This document shows, one piece after another, positions 11,101 through 23,025 of a stretch of 58,186 nucleotides of DNA (position 1 is the first letter of the stretch; each line of letters begins with the position of its first letter). Under the pieces are notes generated by a model that was not told the DNA's origin, searched no databases, and saw nothing but the letters and a program-made list of their open reading frames with translations. The DNA lies in contig PJRA01000196.1 in assembly GCA_016987375.1 (NCBI GenBank), positions 2,198,523 to 2,256,708 of the forward strand, given 5' to 3'. A program made the position numbers and the translations under genes. The stretch is from Brachionus koreanus. Lineage: Eukaryota > Rotifera > Eurotatoria > Ploima > Brachionidae.

Positions 11101-14100
11101 GTCAAATTTATTTACAGTACCAAAATTTGCAAAGTAAGAATTTTATTACTCTTTTAAATAATAAGCGTTATAGCACTATAAAAACTAATGCATCAATTAA
11201 AAAAAGTGATATTTTAAATTTCAAATATTAGAAATTTAAAAAGATTTTATTTAAATTTCAGGTTTTTTAAAGTTCAAAATAAAATAATGCATTGCTTAAA
11301 TTTAATCTATGTTAGAAATTAAATTTTATTTTTTCTAGCCTAATAAGCAATTATCAACACTGGAACAAAATACTGAATGTGGCGAGTTTTTTAAAGATAA
11401 TTTAGATATAATGATAAACAAAGCTGAAAGATTATATTATGATGGAGATTATGAAATATCTTATAATATTTGTAGAAAGTAAATTGATGTAATTAAATAT
11501 TACAAATTAAAAATATATAAATTTAGAGTTTTGGATCGAGATCAGTTTCATAAAACTTGTATTCCATTGTATGTATCAACTTTGGTTCACTTAAACAAAG
11601 TTACACGTAAGTTTTATTCTGATTTGATTTTTTTTAAAATTAATCAAACAGCAGGGTATTTAAATCGTTTATAAATTGTGTTATAAATATTTTCAATTAG
11701 AATAGCATAGATTTTAGTGATGAAAAAGAAAATTTTTAATTTGAACAAAGCATAATTAATAATTTTTTTCAAATATTATTTTAAATATAAACTAAAATTT
11801 AATAATCTAGAATTGTTTGAAATTGCTCATAGTTTAGTAAAACAGTATCCTCAAGATGCAGTGTCTTGGTTTGCCGTTGGCTGCTATTACTTTCTAATTG
11901 GTAACATGGACCCAGCCAGAAAATTTTTTCTGTATTAAAAATAAAAATAAATTAAAATATTTTTTTTACAATTTTCAATTATTAGAAAAGCAACATGCTT
12001 GAATCGTTCTTTTTCACCAGCATGGCTTGCTTTGGGTCACTCGTTTGCACAAGAATCAGAGCACGATCAAGCAACATCAGCATACTTTACTGCAGCACAG
12101 ATAATGAAAGGGTTTCATGCTATTTACTCTATTAAATGAAACAATATTTCTATTTTTTGTTATTTTTTAAGAAGCTATTTGCCATTTTTATACATTGGTC
12201 TGGAGTATACTTTAAGCAATAATTTTAAACTTGCTGAAAGATTCTACCAACAAGCACTGAATGTTGAATGTGATGATCCATTTGTCTTACACGAATTGGG
12301 TGTCATATGGTTCAAATCACAAAAGTAGTCTTTAAGTCTACTTCTTTCTCACAATATTAGCTTTATTTTTTTATTTTTGTTTTAAAGCTATCAAAATGCA
12401 GAAATAAGCATGAAGCGAGCTTATAATAAATTGAAAACGATGTCAAATAAAAGCACTTATAAAGAATGGGAACCTTTGCTCAACAACTTGGGTCATGTCA
12501 GCAGAAAATTAAAGTAAATTTAAAATAAAACAAAACGAAAGTCAACAGCATCAATAGGAAAATATACATCTAACTTGTACTTAAAAGCATAAAAATTTTT
12601 TAATTAAATCTAATCTTAGCTAAGATTCCAGTTAAATTTCTGAATTTTACATTTTCTTAAAAAAATTGAAATTTTTTATCTTTCAGCCATTAATTCTTTA
12701 TAAATAACGTTTCTTATATATTTTTTTGAGTTATTTAAGCAGACTTATAAAATATTTTTATCAGAAACTCTTGATAATGCAACATAAAGTTGGCATTGTG
12801 TAAATACTGGTTCATTTAAATGCTTGTTTTTTGGCTGTGTTTATTACAACATTATTTAGTGCTTGTACTTGTGCTTCATTTATGCTCATTGCTAGCGTAA
12901 AACGAATCGGAATTTAGTTCAAAATTTCAATCTCATAAATTGCTGCTTGATAATAAAAATTTGGAAAAGCCCAGTGATTGTCCGAATTGCGATAGCCTTC
13001 GCTTAAACACTCATGTTTGCATTACTAAATTCTCAAATTTAAATTTTTGAATAAAAATGTTAGTTATTTAAAAAATGTAAAATAAAGCCTAGGATATTAT
13101 TTATTACGGAATGAATTTCCGATCGTTTAGTTTAGTTTATTGAATAAATAAAGTATAATTTCAATTAGATTGAGACAATTTTTTTGTTTTCTTTTAAATG
13201 AGTTCTTTTTGAGCGATTACAAAAAACTTTAAAATCAAAATGTAAACAAAGGAAAACCAAAGTTTTGTTCAGAATTTTATCTTGTTTCAGAATTTGTATA
13301 AAAAAATTTAGATTAAGTGGTTTGCAAAAAAAGGAGAGCTCGAAAAAGCTAAAAATGTCAAAATTTTTCCGATTTTTTTCTCATAAAATTTTCAATTTTT
13401 GTTTTTTATTTCAAGATAACCAGTTCAGAATATAGAGCGTTTAATTCTCTGTCAGAAAACGTGTTGATCGAGTAGATTCGATTGATATCATTCTGAGATA
13501 AAAAGACTTAAATAGGATAAAAGGAACTTATAAATGGCATAATTGATGACATACACCTTTTCTTACAGTACCAGACTTTTTTTTAAGTAACAAGCCTTAA
13601 GTCAAGTCAATAACTTAAATTTTTTTTTAAAGTCAAGTCGAAGTTATGTCTATATAATACTGTGTCTGTGAATTACTTTATATATATATATTTTTTTTTA
13701 AATTGAATTAGATGATCTTTTCAGAAAGTGAAATTTAAAAGCAAAAAGAGAAAATTGAAAAATGATCAAAAATTTTACTTGGTCATTGAAGAATAGTAGC
13801 CTCTATATTGAAGTGCTCAAAAAAAAAAGTTAACTTTGCTTCTCCGAAAATTAAATCTTAAATTTTATTCATTAAAAGATTTAATTTTGAAATTGGTTTC
13901 CATTGGAAAAAAAATTAAGAAACTTAGAAATTGAAACAAATTTATATTTACCTATAAAAATTCTTTTTAAAAAAAAAATTAAATTTTTGAATTTCTTTAC
14001 TACTATTAGCAATAACCATTGATAATAATTGTTACCAGTTTATATATGGAAGGGGCAATAAAATAATGTATATTGATATCAACTGAGGACTCATTTTAGT

Positions 14101-15147
14101 TAATATCAGATCATATTATTTGATATCATAAAATATCAAATGATGTAAGAGTCAATTTGAGAGCAATTTTTTTCTTGAGCAGATTAATTTTAGAAATTTA
14201 ATTTTTAATTCTGATAAAGTGAAAAAAATTTTCACCATTTAATTTCTCTTAAATTAAAAAAAAATTTAATAAAATAATTTTTCGCTAAAAACAAATTTTC
14301 TTGTTCTAGGCAAAAATTGTACGGTTAACTTTTTTTAAAGCATTTATTTTTTAGAATGGGTTTTTTTGATCGCAAATTTTTTGATCGAGCCCATTATTTT
14401 TTTGAAACAAAATTAAATATGTTTATAAATAATTAAAATTTAAAAGAAGTAAAGAAAATTCTTTGCCAAAATTTTATATTAGTTTAATTTTTTTAAAATT
14501 AAAAAATTTTAAAAAGCCCAACAGCGAAATTTGAATTGGTTTTAAATTTTAATTTTTAAAAGAAAGTACGAGCACTCGTTGGATTTTCACAGAAAGGCTT
14601 TGTCACTGCAACCGACCAATTCTTCCACATGGACATCAATAGGTTTAACGAGCATTTTCCTAAACAAATTTGAAGAAGCTATTGAATATTTTCATCAAGT
14701 AGAGAAAATTCATAAAATTTTCTGTTTGTCTATTTTAAGTTTTTCAGGCTCTTTGGTACAAAAAAACAGATTTAGTAGCTAAAAAACTACTCGACAAATG
14801 TCTGAACCAGGTTAAGGATCAATTACCTGTAATTGCAATGGGAGGTTGTTTTAATAAATTTGACTATTTGAAAAGAATTTTAAAAAAAAAAAATTTAACC
14901 TAAATTAGAATTTCAACTGGACATTAAAGATGTCATGTTAGCCAAACAGAATCAGCAGCAATCTCAAAAGCAGCCAAAAAACAAACCTCTGGAAACAAAT
15001 GCCAAGGCACAAAGTGCTGATTTTTCTATGTCCGATTCAATAAATTTTCCGCCGGCTGTCAATCGAACGGAAAATGTGACTGATGAATCAGCAATGGAAC
15101 TAGCTGGCGGAGACGAACCCGATAGTCTTAACAATCAAAGTCATTAA
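8135..15147 (+). CDS. CDC16: APC/C subunit CDC16 (APC6), 15 exons, 642 aa
   Basis: Exons: 8135-8275, 8346-8498, 8561-8599, 8669-8791, 8859-9018, 11039-11133, 11339-11478, 11527-11606, 11811-11931, 11986-12111, 12172-12324, 12388-12513, 14563-14698, 14748-14844, 14909-15147. Phases join into one frame. APC6 is a TPR scaffold of the anaphase-promoting complex, the cell-cycle ubiquitin ligase. Conserved blocks: YETALFWADKICVLDKG near residue 50, LLRGQIHEALG, VSWFAVGCYYFLIGNMD, LGHSFAQESEHDQATSAYF, PFLYIGLEYTLSNNFKLAER, EWEPLLNNLGHVSRKLKKY and EYFHQALWYKK. TPR units run roughly from residue 320 to 530. Human CDC16 has 620 aa. The C-terminus after about residue 565 is Gln/Asn/Ser-rich and diverged. 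Introns 5 (9019-11038) and 12 (12514-14562) are about 2 kb and hold repeats; the others are 45-205 nt. The start was chosen as the first in-frame ATG after an AT-rich leader. Confidence 0.95.
9351..9542. mobile_element. MITE-like element in CDC16 intron 5
   Basis: The ends are imperfect inverted repeats about 50 bp long. The left begins TAGGGTATCC and carries AAATTGTATCAGTTGATA; the right, read inward, begins TAGGGATCTA and carries AAATTGTATCAGTAGATA followed by AGAGTTTAT. If the terminal TA pairs are target duplications, the element is Tc1/mariner-like with ends GGG...CCC, but this is inferred. The interior of about 90 bp is non-coding. Confidence 0.55.
12901..13050 (+). other. Coding-like patch with zinc-knuckle pattern inside CDC16 intron 12
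   Basis: A 49-codon open frame ending at TGA 13048-13050 has coding-like composition inside an otherwise AT-rich 2-kb intron. It contains SDCPNCDSLRLNTHVC, a CxxC...HxxC zinc-finger-like spacing. It is out of place for CDC16 and is probably a fragment of a transposon protein or a skipped exon. The family is not recognised. Confidence 0.25.
13530..13690 (+). repeat. Dispersed repeat family 2, copy A
   Basis: It shares a head of the form AAATGGCAYAATTDATGACA followed by TACAC, and a tail like TCTGTGAATTACTYTATATA, with 31966-32031 and 34967-35040, all in the same orientation. This copy carries about 80 extra bases between head and tail. No coding potential is seen. Confidence 0.5.
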
Positions 15148-18100
15148 TCAAGAATCTCATATTGTAAAATCGATTTTTTTTTAAATTTTTTTTCTAAACT
15201 AAAAAATTAGATTTTGAATAAATTATATACATATTTTTTAATTATAAAATTTTATTTAGAGAGAAAAAAATAAAAAAAGAGTAAGGGAATTAATAGCTTG
15301 AGACACTCTTCAAAATTCAAAACTGTATATTTCATCAGACTTGTGGATTATTAGCTAAGCAACGAAAACAAATTTGGGTAAACGATTACATCAAATAAAA
15401 ATATTTTGTTGTTTTTCGAATAAGTGATTTAATATTTATTTATAAATAATTAAAATATAAAAAAAAAAACAAAAGAAACTAAAAAATAATTTATAAAAAA
15501 CTAAGCTTGCGTCATAATAATAAATGGCAAAATTTTTTCTCTAAAAATAATAAAACAGGTCTTTTGGACCAAAGCTCTAAAATTTTTAATCTAAACTAGC
15601 TTATTAAATCGCATAATTCTAATTTAAAATTTTATGTTCTAGTTTTATTTTAGTTTTATTTATTTTTGAATTTAGAAAAAAAAATAAATTAGATTTGATT
15701 AAATTGAACAAAAATTTGCAAATCATAGATTTATTTAGTTTATATTTTTTATGAAAGCCTATTAGACTAAACTGAACAAACAAACAAGTTATTTCGATCT
15801 TCAAAAATGATTATTATCAGAAAAGCCAGAATTTTTTGTTTTAAATTTAAAAAATATATCAAAAAACTCAACTAAACTAATATTTACTTTAAAAAATAAA
15901 AATTTATAAATGATAATTTTTGCCCTTGTGACCAAAAATGAACAAGTTTTTTAGGGCTTAATAAACTTGCACAAACGCAATTTTAATATTTTATCTTCAG
16001 AAAACAATTCAAAAAAATTGTCCACTTGACGAAAAAATATTTAAAAAAAATTTTTTTTTTCAAAATTATAATTTTTAAAAAATTCAAATTTTATTTAGAT
16101 TAGGTTCGTTTGGAGTTAATAAAAAAAGTTTTTACAATAAATATTTATTCAATAAAAACTGAAATAAAAATAAAAATACTGTTAGAAAAATATTTTGTCT
16201 AAGTAAAACTAATAGTTAATCAACTAATTTTTCGAAATATACAATGAATTTAGAGCAATTAAATTTGATTTAACAACTTTTTTTCAAATGTAAAGAATAG
16301 AAATATTTATAAAAGAGAGCAAAAAAAAAATAATTAGAAAATTTATCGAAATTTGTTTCTAATCCGCCTTTTTTTTCTTTTGAATAGTTTTTTTAAAGGA
16401 AATTGATGTTTCATTCATTTTAAAAATTGTTTATAGATGCAATCTTATATAAGAAGAAAAATTTTAAATTTTTTAACAAATCTTATTTAAAAATTTTTTA
16501 CTTTCTTGGAATTTATGATCAAACTGGCGGCCAAGTATTAAAGTAAGTAATAATTAGATTTTATTTTATTTATACAATATCAAATCAATAAATATATAAC
16601 ATCTATTAATTGAATTTATTCAGAGTTAGTTAGCTCTTAAGTAGTGTTGGGAGGAAATTTTATTTTAGTGGGCTTTCTTAAAGTTCTAATTCTGGAAAAC
16701 CAACAGATCCAAACTTCAAGAGACATTTTTTCAAATATCTTACGTCTAACATTTGACAAAATTTCATCATAACTATCACTAAATTCTGCAGTATAATCGT
16801 TGCCATCAGTTTTACTTACAGAAGAATGACTAAATTTTGAATTTTTTTAATTACCTTGGTCAAAAAATACAGAAATTTTCTTTCCTTTTAGAAGAAAAAA
16901 ATGAGCTTGAATACAAAGTTTCACTCGACATTTTTAGTAGAAAATTAGTAATAAATTTTTCAGATGCAATAACAAAAAAAAGGGACGCTTTTAATAAGTT
17001 ATAAAGCCGAATGAATAGAAAGATTGATTTCTTTATTTTTCGTCTTTTGATCATTTTTTTGAAAAATATCTAATTTAATTTTACTATTTAGCAGCATTAA
17101 AAAAATAATTGTTTTTTTCTTGAAACACAATATATTTATTTTCAATTTTTTTAATTATCAATTATTTCGACTGCTATAAACATGACAAACAGCAATAAAA
17201 TGTTCAAGTCGACTTTATTTATTTGAAAAATTTTTTTCATATCAGTTTTTTCTGTTTCCCCTTCATTTTTAAGAACTCAAAACCCGGAAGCGCTTTTGGG
17301 CACTTTGCGTTACCTTTTCTTTTTTCTTTTTATTCCGTTTAAATAAGCATATTCTGCAGCAGAAATTAATTAATTTTAATATTTTTGGGGGTCTTTTTGG
17401 TGCACTTATTTGCAGTTTATATATGGTAGTTTCTTAGGGTATTTACATTCAGGTACATTTAAAATATATGCTTGTTCAATTTTAATTAAAATTATTCTAA
17501 TTAAATATTTTTTAAAGATATTTGAATATTACTTTATTTTTTAGCCAAACTCGCTTCTAAAAAAAGCTTAGTTTTAATTTTTATTATGTATGGTTAGCAT
17601 CAAACTTGTAACTTTAAGATTAGACCATTTTTAAAAATTGTTTACTCAATATACAATGAATCTACCTCAATTCTTTTTTTAAAATACTTTAATATGAAAA
17701 CAAACTAATATAAATAATATTTGATGAAATTAATTTACCTTTGAGACCTAAATTTTTATTCAATTTTGAATACTGACATTTTAAGGTTTTAATTTTATTA
17801 ATTTCATGTTGGAATTCTAAATCTATTAAAATAAATATTATTTATAGAAATAATTTGAAAGTTGATTTTGGTTAAGATTTTTAATCTTTTTTTCATATTT
17901 TAGTAGGCTCATGTCGGAAAAAAAAAGAGTTTTATGGTTTTAGATTAAAATGATCATACTCAAAAATTTTTATTTAAGTTTTCTAACATTTTTAAGTAAA
18001 AAAATTTATTTATTGCAGAAGCAAATTTTAAATGAAAACATTATTTAAATGTTAAACTAAAATTTTCAGCTGTACAAAGCTATGGTTCAACATGTTTTGC

Positions 18101-19245
18101 TACACATGAAAATATATCTATGTATTTAATTTTGGCTGAATATAAATAATTTTCATATTTTTATATTTTTATGCAATTTTTTAAGAAAATTTTTAGAAAA
18201 CTTTTCCAAATAACTCAATTATCAAAATTTAAGATTTAAATTGTCTGAAATATTGCACAAAATTTTTGTAAAAAATTAATTTTGAACATGATCATTAATT
18301 TATGATAAAATTATTTATTAATTTTTTTCAAACCAGCAAGATGAGTATTTCATTTCCGTTCCAAAGCCTAATCTAATCACAAATATTTTTTTTGCTCTAT
18401 TAGCATGTCATCAGTAAGATTTATTCCATCTGTTCTAGCATCATGTAACTATAGCATAAATAATGACAAACATTTAGAATTGACATTTTTGAATTGTTAT
18501 TTTTCGCCATCAAATCCATATTAAAGCATTTTTTTTTATTTTATTCCTAACACCTAATTAAGTTAAATTCCTAAAAAAATTAGAGAAAATGTTAGATCAA
18601 CATTAATGTCAATTAAATTTTTTTAATTATGGGTCAAATAAGATTTTATGAATGTAAAGAGAAATCAGATTTATGGTATTTTCTTTTTGAAACAACTAAC
18701 ACAATAAAAAATTTTACTTTTGAATATTTAAAAACACAAATTAAAGTTGATAAATTAATAAAGTCAATAGTGATTATTTAAAGGTTAAAATCGATTATTG
18801 GGACATTTAAATAATTATTTAATAAAAAACAAATTTTGTCAAATATTTATAAATTTCTGTTTATTTAAAAATACAAGCAATATTTTTGTTTTGGCAAAGA
18901 CTAATTTTCAAGTTTTTCTATTTTTCCAAGAAAAATAAAAAAACAAGCTATTTAAGAAAAGGAAATTTAAATTCCTGTCAAAATAAGATTCGAAGAAAAA
19001 AAAACAGCTTTTAAATTATTTAAATCTTGATTTTTAAGCATTGACAAAAGCATTTGGGAGTACTTTGGGAAAAAAGAATTTTTTTTTTTCTATTTTTGCC
19101 TCTTTGGGTTGAAAAAAAAACCTATTTATAAACACAGCAATTAGAGTAATTGTTTACACTAATTAAAACTGCATTAGTGAACGAAAAGCTAATGCCAATC
19201 TGTAAATGTAAATATATAAACTTCTAGGATTAATATTTTAAAAAT
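15148..19245. other. AT-rich intergenic DNA with few coding-like patches
   Basis: CDC16 3' UTR lies at the start (AATAAA near 15220). The rest is AT-rich. A minus-strand open frame from about 16844 down to TAA 16637-16639 reads with coding-like composition (contains YDEILSNVRRKIFEKMSLEV). A plus-strand frame after a good acceptor near 16890 reads NELEYKVSLDIFSRKLVINF before a stop near 17002. Neither is recognised; they may be relic exons. A dispersed repeat copy sits at 17988-18140. Confidence 0.4.
17988..18140 (+). repeat. Dispersed repeat family 1, copy 1
   Basis: It shares with 30628-30900 the segments TTTTTAAGTAAAAAA, TTTATTGYAGAAGCA, AATGTTAAACT and GCTATGGTTCAACATGTTTT, with an internal deletion relative to that copy. 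Weaker similarity continues to about 18300. It is non-coding. Confidence 0.55.
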
Positions 19246-19356
19246 ATGGATAAACAAATAAATCTAAGAGCTCTTTTAAATATTGAACAATATCATGATG
19301 ATTTAAAGCTAATTTACCTTAGGCAAAAAAAAACTGAAACATTTAAAATAAGTTAA
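19246..19356 (+). other. Possible upstream ORF (36 aa)
   Basis: ATG 19246 to TAA 19354-19356, 65 bp before the ATG of the 347-aa gene and in the same transcriptional direction. The peptide contains INLRALLNIEQYHDDLKLIY. It could be a translated upstream ORF, part of a 5' UTR, or a separate exon; nothing distinguishes these. Confidence 0.25.
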
Positions 19357-19420
19357 TTTAAGAGTCTATCGACGTGATATAAACACAAGATTAGGAAGAA
19401 AAAAAGAAAAATTTCTTAAA

Positions 19421-20464
19421 ATGAAATCGAAAAAGCTAAACAATTTTAGCGTTTCTCCTGACACCAATTCATTTACCTCGCGTGCCAATTACATACATAG
19501 AGACAATATGAACTTTTTGGACAACAAATTTAATGAATTCAGTTTGGTCGAGTCGGACGACGACTCGGACTCTTTGGCAAGTTTTAACTATCCCATTCAG
19601 CACACCAAAATAGCTTTTTATGACTCATTGCTAAGCAGAAAGCCAAGCACCCTCAAGAGTTTCAATGATACAAAGCCAGGAATATCGGCCAAGATCGCTT
19701 TGGAGTCGAACACTGTCGCCGATCTAACCGAGTCGACTTATGAATCTTTTTTTGCCTCACCCAGAAAAACCAAAGCTGAGCACAAGTCCTTGGCAATCAA
19801 ACATTTTGCTAGTGTGCCCAAAAAGAAAAAATCAAAGCCGAGAGCAGTCCATTCCAAGCCAACCAGTTTTGAAGATGATTCAATCATTGAGAAAAAAATT
19901 GCACCTAAAAATTCTTTTGATAAAGTGGAAGAAACTGGAAAAGAGGAAAATTCAGAAGAAGACGCTTTTCCTCATCGAAAAGAAAGGGTTAGATTTGAGG
20001 AAAAGTTTCACTCTGGCTCATTTCGCAATCAAACCAACACATCTTTTCCAAATTTGTTTTCATCTGTTTCAGCTAATCAAAAAAAAAACAAGGACGCTGA
20101 TTTGAGAACAAGAGATTTTTTTAATAGTATTCTACAGCCCAAAACTGCTTATACAGAAAAATATAATTTAAGAGTTGAGCCTATAATTAAAAATTCTAAA
20201 CTCATTGATAGACGCAAAAAAGATAACTCAATTTTTAATTCAGTTGACTGTAAATTTGGACATGACGAGTCTTGTAGCTATTTTGATTCTGTATCGTCAA
20301 ATTACTTGAATTATAGCCATCATTTTAACAAACCAAATAGTCATTATTCATCTGATATTTTGGTCTTGCCAAATGTGTTAAAATCAGATGACAATAAAAG
20401 TCTAAACTATTTCAATTATGCTTCATATCAAAAGCGAAAACATGAAAGTTTAGTATTTACATAA
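19421..20464 (+). CDS. Unknown intronless 347-aa protein, disordered and Ser/Lys-rich
   Basis: This is the longest uninterrupted frame in the window, ATG 19421 to TAA 20462-20464, with AATAAA at about 20500 and coding-like GC in its first 600 bases. The protein is polar and probably disordered. It has an acidic patch (LVESDDDSDSLASF, residues about 42-55), repeated Ser/Thr-Pro-like sites such as FFASPRKTK, a basic cluster (PKKKKSKPR, about residue 133) that may serve as a nuclear signal, an RVRFEEKF motif resembling a PP1-docking RVxF site (about residue 190), and a Tyr/Asn/Ser-rich C-terminus. There are no membrane segments and no recognised domain. Lack of introns contrasts with the housekeeping genes nearby. 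Function unknown; the RVxF and nuclear-signal readings are inference. Confidence 0.7.
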   Translation: MKSKKLNNFSVSPDTNSFTSRANYIHRDNMNFLDNKFNEFSLVESDDDSDSLASFNYPIQHTKIAFYDSLLSRKPSTLKSFNDTKPGISAKIALESNTVADLTESTYESFFASPRKTKAEHKSLAIKHFASVPKKKKSKPRAVHSKPTSFEDDSIIEKKIAPKNSFDKVEETGKEENSEEDAFPHRKERVRFEEKFHSGSFRNQTNTSFPNLFSSVSANQKKNKDADLRTRDFFNSILQPKTAYTEKYNLRVEPIIKNSKLIDRRKKDNSIFNSVDCKFGHDESCSYFDSVSSNYLNYSHHFNKPNSHYSSDILVLPNVLKSDDNKSLNYFNYASYQKRKHESLVFT

Positions 20465-21028
20465 ACAGTAATTTTTTTTTTTTATTTTTTTTTTGAAGAA
20501 ATAAAAAGTTGTGAACTTGTATATTTTTTATTTTTTTAATAATTAAAAGTCTAATCTTTCAGTTTTATGAAATGGTCTTAAAATGGTCTGAAATGGTCTG
20601 AAAGCTTCAGATTGTTAATAAAAAAATTAGCTAATAAGATAATTGAAAAATTTTAATATAGAATCTAAACAAAATCCATTCCGTTTCCATTCCATTAAAT
20701 TTCCTTATAAATTTTGAAATGGATGCAATGGAACGTTTCACTCGAGTTGGTCAAAGTCTGACTTTGACTGTTGACTTAAGCTAAAAGAATTTCATTCGAT
20801 TTGAAAAATTAAAATATTTCAATATTTAACTAAAACATAAAATTTTACAGCATCTTCTATAAGAATACTAATATATTTACTCTATTGTTATTATTTATTT
20901 CATTGAAAGCCTTTAAGGCGATGCTAAAAAAAAACAAAAAATGAAATAAACAGGTTTAAAGAAATTAAAGACAAATTATTGTTTAATTAAAAGAAATTAT
21001 ATTATCTTGACCTTACTTCGCGGAAATT

Positions 21029-21289
21029 ATGAAAAGTTTGATCAGAAAAATACCTCCTTTTGCAAACAACTTAATAATGTGGAGAAAGACTCATATTGAT
21101 GTTTTGGATTATAGTTCGAAGACTTCTCTAGCAATAATTGATCATTTATTTATTGAGGAAAATCGTGGTCTAGTTGATTCAGTGAAATTTATTGTTTCCC
21201 AAATCAAATTAAATATGGAATTAAGCCTAATCTACTATAACTTTTATTATTTATTAAATGATCTGCTAAAGATAGATTTTTATGTATAA
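21029..21289 (+). CDS. Unrecognised 86-aa ORF
   Basis: ATG 21029 to TAA 21287-21289. The N-terminal two thirds has a coding-like mix (IPPFANNLIMWRKTHIDVLD; IDHLFIEENRGLVDSVKF) and the end is Tyr/Leu/Asn-rich. No family recognised. It may be a small gene or, given its neighbours, a transposon fragment. Confidence 0.25.
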   Translation: MKSLIRKIPPFANNLIMWRKTHIDVLDYSSKTSLAIIDHLFIEENRGLVDSVKFIVSQIKLNMELSLIYYNFYYLLNDLLKIDFYV

Positions 21290-21837
21290 TTGTGTCTTAT
21301 TTTAATATTTCTTTCTCCTAAATCTTTTACTCTACATCTTTTCTCTTAGGTATAAACTCATCTAGTTAAATTAATAATTGTAAAAAAGACTTTAATTTGA
21401 TTATAATTTTTTTTTTATACTTCAATTTGTCCATGGGACTTAAACTTTAAATAAATAAATAAAATAAAATTATCTTTTTGTTTAAAAATTTTAACTTAAA
21501 TTAAGATGCTAAAGAGGAGCATAATAAAATCACTTTATTAAACTTGTTTTTTTAAATGATCTCTTCTATTATTCAAAATTTTAATTTTTATTTTTTTAAT
21601 TTTTTTAATTTTGTATTTTTAAAAATAAAAAATAACATTTTTTATAAAAATTAATTTTCTTCTATAAAATCAATTAATTTTTTTTAAAATATCAGTTAAA
21701 TTTTTTTTAAATGATAATATCTACTTAAATTAAAAAAATAATTTTTCCCATAAAAATTCAAAGTGTCCAAACTTGAGTTAGACTTTTGACTAACTCTGGT
21801 TTCACTTTAGCAAGTATCACTGTAATCTTTTCAAATT

Positions 21838-22080
21838 GCAGGCACAATCAGTATCTTTGATCTTAAAGAAAAAATTGCTTTATATGCGTTTTTCTTTACT
21901 TTTTGTTAATTTATCAGTAAAGAAAATAAAACTTAGCCAATCTTCAAGATACAAACCATTGGGGTCTATAGTCTTTAGCCGTCTATCAGTGATCACATCT
22001 TTGAAGCCAAAAAAACTCATGATTTCTTTCTTTAACTTAGTCTTGGTTAATTAAATATCATCCACATAGAGAATGAGCTA
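21838..22080 (-). pseudogene. Unidentified transposon-like coding relic
   Basis: Minus-strand frame reading LILYVDDI, a stop, then an open run containing LTKTKLKKEIMSFFGFKDV and DPNGLYLEDWLSF, ending at a stop near 21880. LILYVDD is reminiscent of a copia-type reverse transcriptase active-site box, but what follows does not match that family well, so I leave it unidentified. It abuts the mariner relic at about 22080 on the same strand. Confidence 0.25.
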
Positions 22081-22750
22081 TTGAGCAAAATATCTGGGCT
22101 GCATGCTGGAAGAGAAAGAATATTTTTGTCATTGTTCTTCTAGTTGTAGTTGTATGAGCTTTAGTGTTATCTTGAAGAAACAAGCCTTGCTTTAAACTTT
22201 GCGGTTAAACAAAGAAGGATTTTTCTTGAAGTGAAGCAAATATTCGCTTTAATTATTTAGAATAAAGTTTTCCATCTATAGCTCGACCTTCGGGAATCAG
22301 CTAAAAGTATATTACTCTTTGGAAATTCCAAAACAAACTAACACACAACATCACCTTTTATCAAAGGGTGCTCTTTTCACGACTGGCTGAGCAGGTTGAA
22401 ATGGATCTAGCTATTGATTTCTGATATCATAAGCAATGATTCGTCTGAAAAACTGTTAATCCACAGGATTTTTACGCAGTTTACTAAAAATTTCGTCTTT
22501 GAATAGTGAAGGCTGTCAAATAATGAGGGACAACTCAGCAATGTCTGTTAGCATTGTTAACCAAATTAAGATGAGACGAGATTTTGTCGATTTTGATGTG
22601 TAAAGGTCATTTGACAATTGAAAAATACTAATCTTGGGGTTGCTTTCAATAGCCTTACGCTGAACATTCTAACTGGTCTAGCTGATTCTTTCTTCCTCAA
22701 TTTTGTGCCATACACCCGTTAGTCATTGTAACTTATAATGTTATAAAGTT
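22080..22750 (-). pseudogene. mariner transposase relic
   Basis: Reading the minus strand gives mariner transposase landmarks in order, interrupted by several stops and frame changes: an N-terminal helix-turn-helix-like piece (KAIESNPKISIFQLSNDL), then LDPFQPAQPVVKRAPF (family WLxPGQPxxPxxK), LIPEGRAIDGKLYSK (family LLPxGxTIxxxxY) and GLFLQDNTKAHTTT, which holds the second catalytic Asp (codon 22169-22171) in the QDNxxxH motif. After it comes a garbled version of the SPDLAP region. It is an old dead copy; terminal inverted repeats were not located. Confidence 0.7.
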
Positions 22751-23025
22751 CTAGAATTTCAAAGATGCCAGAATCAAAAATATCCAACCTAAGTACTTTC
22801 TTCTTTCAATAGTTATTATTTTCATAAAATAAGGCTAAAATTTTTTAATAAAAATAAAGTGACCATAATTCAAATTAATACAATAAATGTATTATATATT
22901 TTAAATATTAAGGTATCTAATTTTAAAAACAGTGAAATTCACAAATAAAGCAAATATTTTTTTTGTTATTTTATTCAGTATTATGTTATAAGTGATAAAA
23001 TAAGAAAATCGATCTTCAATAAGTA

